64,000 nt of DNA, taken from DATBQN01 sp963755825. GTDB taxonomy: Bacteria; Acidobacteriota; Thermoanaerobaculia; Multivoradales; UBA5704. Location: the NCBI GenBank assembly GCA_963755825.1, contig CAVWLA010000003.1, positions 1,984,001 to 2,048,000 of the forward strand, given 5' to 3'. Positions 62,495-64,000 of the stretch are shown piece after piece. Below the pieces are notes generated by a model. It made no database searches, was not told where the DNA came from, and was given only the letters and a program-made list of their open reading frames with translations. How positions within the stretch are numbered: position 1 is the stretch's first letter; each line of letters starts with the position of its first letter. The position numbers were made by a program, and so were the translations under genes.

Positions 62495-63007
62495 TCAGCC
62501 CTCGTCAGCGTTCTCGGCTGGTGCCACCCAGCTCTCTTTCATCGCCAGGCCGTGAAGCGCTTTCAGCGCAGACACAGCGTGGCGCCCCCAGTGAGTGCAA
62601 AAGCTATTTCTCCAGAGCCAGGCAGCCTCCTGCCAGGGGCTCGATTGAAGGGCGGCGAGACCCACTTGGAGATCAAGGTAGATATCGCGGAGGTCATCTG
62701 CCAGATCGGCGACGACCGGCTCTTCGCTCATCGCCCACGGATCGAAGACATCAGAATAAAAGCGGCTAGGAAGAAAACTGAATCGCTGCTCCACCGACCG
62801 CTCGTCCCACTCCAAGCGTGCCGGTGACGATTGGCCTAGGGGCCGCACTGCTGGTAGGGCGAGCGCGCTCGCGTACAGACGAATCAGTCCATGCAAAACC
62901 TCCCCCAACTCTCCCTGCAATGAGAGACCCCACGTCTCAACCCAGTTACAGTAGCGGTGGGCACTTGCGGCAAATCGGTCGATGCTTTCAGGACGTTCCA
63001 ACGACAT
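62495..63007 (-). CDS. DUF5063-domain protein
   Basis: The 170-residue protein matches the DUF5063 layout: FAASAHRYCNWVETWG, LIRLYASALALPAV, SDVFDPWAMSEEPVVADLAD, LRDIYLDLQVGLAAL and WRNSFCTHWGRHAVSALKAL. DUF5063 proteins are often near polymorphic-toxin loci, and this one lies 82 bp downstream of the RHS tip gene, in the position of an immunity gene (inference). Base composition is lower in GC than the aminotransferase gene. Confidence 0.78.
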   Translation of the reverse strand: MSLERPESIDRFAASAHRYCNWVETWGLSLQGELGEVLHGLIRLYASALALPAVRPLGQSSPARLEWDERSVEQRFSFLPSRFYSDVFDPWAMSEEPVVADLADDLRDIYLDLQVGLAALQSSPWQEAAWLWRNSFCTHWGRHAVSALKALHGLAMKESWVAPAENADEG

Positions 63008-63089
63008 CTCCCTTCTCAGGGGATCCGACAGAGCAAGCTCGGCCCTGCTTTAGCACACACCTGGCCCATGGTCCAGATCTGCAAACTTC

Positions 63090-63881
63090 TTACTTTGGAG
63101 GAGGGACTATGCGGACCAAGTCTCCTTGGATAAAGGTGTACCCTCCCTTCTGCAGCAGTTGGTCGATCGCATTGATTTGCTGCTGAAAGTTACGAATCTC
63201 GCGTTCCATCGAGCTGGTGAAACGACCAGCTTTTTCTGCTTGAGTGATTTTATCGAGGTGTTCAAGGATTCTCCCTTGTAACGTTGCTCGCGATTTCAGC
63301 AATGACTCAGCGCCATCCTCCGCTAACTGGCTTTCAAAATGCGCTAGCTGTCCGCCCGTAAAGCGCTCCATGCCCGCCGTGATTCCAGCGAAGCGCGCCA
63401 GGGATGATCCGAGCTTCAGCTCGGGAAGGATGAGGGCAACAGCAGCTTCACCACCGGTCGTCGGGAATGGACTGAAACCTCTAAACATCGCCCGATGTTC
63501 AGCGAAGAAGGTCTTCGCCCCGCCGATAAGATCCACCAGCTTGAGCGGGCTGTCACGCACGTAGGCATAGCGGTTCCAGCTCTGCGGCGAGGTGGATTCC
63601 CCCTGATGGCTGTCCACACTCAAAAACCGCCCCGTCACCGGGCTCTCGTGCCGCGCGTGCATGTAGTCCAAATCATCCCCCGTACCCGCCAAACTCGCCA
63701 AGTCCCGCTCATGCCCGGTGAACTTCATCCTCTCGGTGTCCTGGTTGAAGGGGGTGGCCTCCTCCCCAAAGGGGAAGTAGGCGTGGTAGGCGACCTGGGT
63801 GTGGTTCTGGTCGGTGATGAGGCGTGGGGTGCCCAGGTGGTCGAGGTGGAAGTGGTGGATGGCTCCAGTGTTGGGCAACAA
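63090..63881 (-). CDS. Orphan RHS-repeat core plus C-terminal toxin-like tip
   Basis: The 263-residue frame begins inside the RHS core: HFHLDHLGTPRLITDQNHT, YHAYFPFGEEATPFNQDTER, DYMHARHESPVTGRFLSVDS and WNRYAYVRDSPLKLVD. The usual NPLKLVDPDG here reads DSPLKLVDLIGG. The variable C-terminal 140 residues (FFAEHRAMFRGF ... YTFIQGDLVRIVPPPK) are helical and unrecognised. A stop (63900-63902) and a different upstream frame show that the N-terminal RHS part is missing, so this is a truncated or displaced tip. TTG 63881 start is nominal. Confidence 0.8.
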   Translation of the reverse strand: MLPNTGAIHHFHLDHLGTPRLITDQNHTQVAYHAYFPFGEEATPFNQDTERMKFTGHERDLASLAGTGDDLDYMHARHESPVTGRFLSVDSHQGESTSPQSWNRYAYVRDSPLKLVDLIGGAKTFFAEHRAMFRGFSPFPTTGGEAAVALILPELKLGSSLARFAGITAGMERFTGGQLAHFESQLAEDGAESLLKSRATLQGRILEHLDKITQAEKAGRFTSSMEREIRNFQQQINAIDQLLQKGGYTFIQGDLVRIVPPPK

Positions 63882-63899
63882 TATACTTGGCTCAGTAGA

Positions 63900-64000
63900 T
63901 CATGGGCGTCGGGCCGCATCCCATCGGTCCTCTGCTGCCTTGCGCTCCTCCTCTTCGCGCCGCTTTTTTGCCCCCTCCTCGCGATCCCACTTTCTAACTT
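63900..64000 (-). CDS. C-terminal end of a charged protein (continues beyond window)
   Basis: From the right edge a minus-strand frame encodes VRKWDREEGAKKRREEEERK then AAEDRWDAARRP and a stop at 63900-63902. The strongly charged helical tail looks protein-like. It directly precedes the orphan RHS core and could be another piece of the broken RHS locus or a separate gene. Too short to identify. Confidence 0.4.
   Translation of the reverse strand, partial: VRKWDREEGAKKRREEEERKAAEDRWDAARRP

Overview
The window is a chromosomal segment of a very GC-rich bacterium. An orphan ABC permease of the ADOP type with no ATPase gene beside it, large secreted ELWxSDGT-repeat proteins, small secreted Cys-rich proteins, an MglA/roadblock pair and RHS-type debris together suggest an acidobacterium, perhaps of the Thermoanaerobaculia. 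That assignment is inferred from gene content; no rRNA gene is present to confirm it.

Layout. 1-5.8 kb: an edge-truncated acyltransferase, a LytS/LytTR-type two-component pair, a 40-bp palindromic tandem repeat, a membrane alpha/beta hydrolase and a small secreted Cys-rich protein. 5.9-20.6 kb: the ADOP permease, a remnant of a small-protein/nucleotidyltransferase pair, a 1207-residue ELWxSDGT protein, an ArsR-SRPBCC-DoxX operon, a thioesterase, a zincin-like protein, a GMC oxidoreductase of visibly lower GC and several secreted proteins. 20.9-28.6 kb: an integrated element bounded by an exact 50-bp duplication of the 3' end of tRNA-Arg(CCG). It carries a frameshifted tyrosine integrase, integrase arm-type repeats, AlpA-like and primase-helicase genes and unknown cargo. 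28.6-28.9 kb: a tRNA cluster (Arg-CCG, Arg-UCU, Pro-UGG).

29-37 kb: a diguanylate cyclase, a methyltransferase, a P1-family peptidase, a cupin, a GT-C-like membrane protein and a secreted protein. 37.6-41.4 kb: a compact carbamoyltransferase locus (SxtJ-like, carbamoyltransferase, DUF5989, SGNH hydrolase), probably for modifying an exported glycan or metabolite. 42.1-48.7 kb: roadblock protein, MglA GTPase, AKP-rich/TPR protein, YvcK/CofD-like protein, GlmU and GlmS, which joins a polarity/motility GTPase module to UDP-GlcNAc supply. 49-54.6 kb: a MutS-related ATPase, two membrane glycosyltransferases and TruA. 54.7-57.9 kb: UppS, CdsA and RseP, a classical envelope cluster. 58-62.3 kb: a cysteine-free peroxiredoxin-like protein, a cyclophilin, a MetX-like hydrolase, an unknown protein and an aminotransferase. 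62.5-64 kb: a lower-GC end with a DUF5063 protein and an orphan RHS-core tip.

The most interesting items are the tRNA-Arg element with its separately regulated low-GC cargo gene, the palindromic repeat arrays (40 bp at 2.85 kb, 24 bp at 50.7 kb, an 86-nt inverted repeat at 56.4 kb), and a recurrent arrangement in which a -10-like hexamer lies 6-10 nt before a start codon with no ribosome-binding site, which suggests leaderless transcripts.
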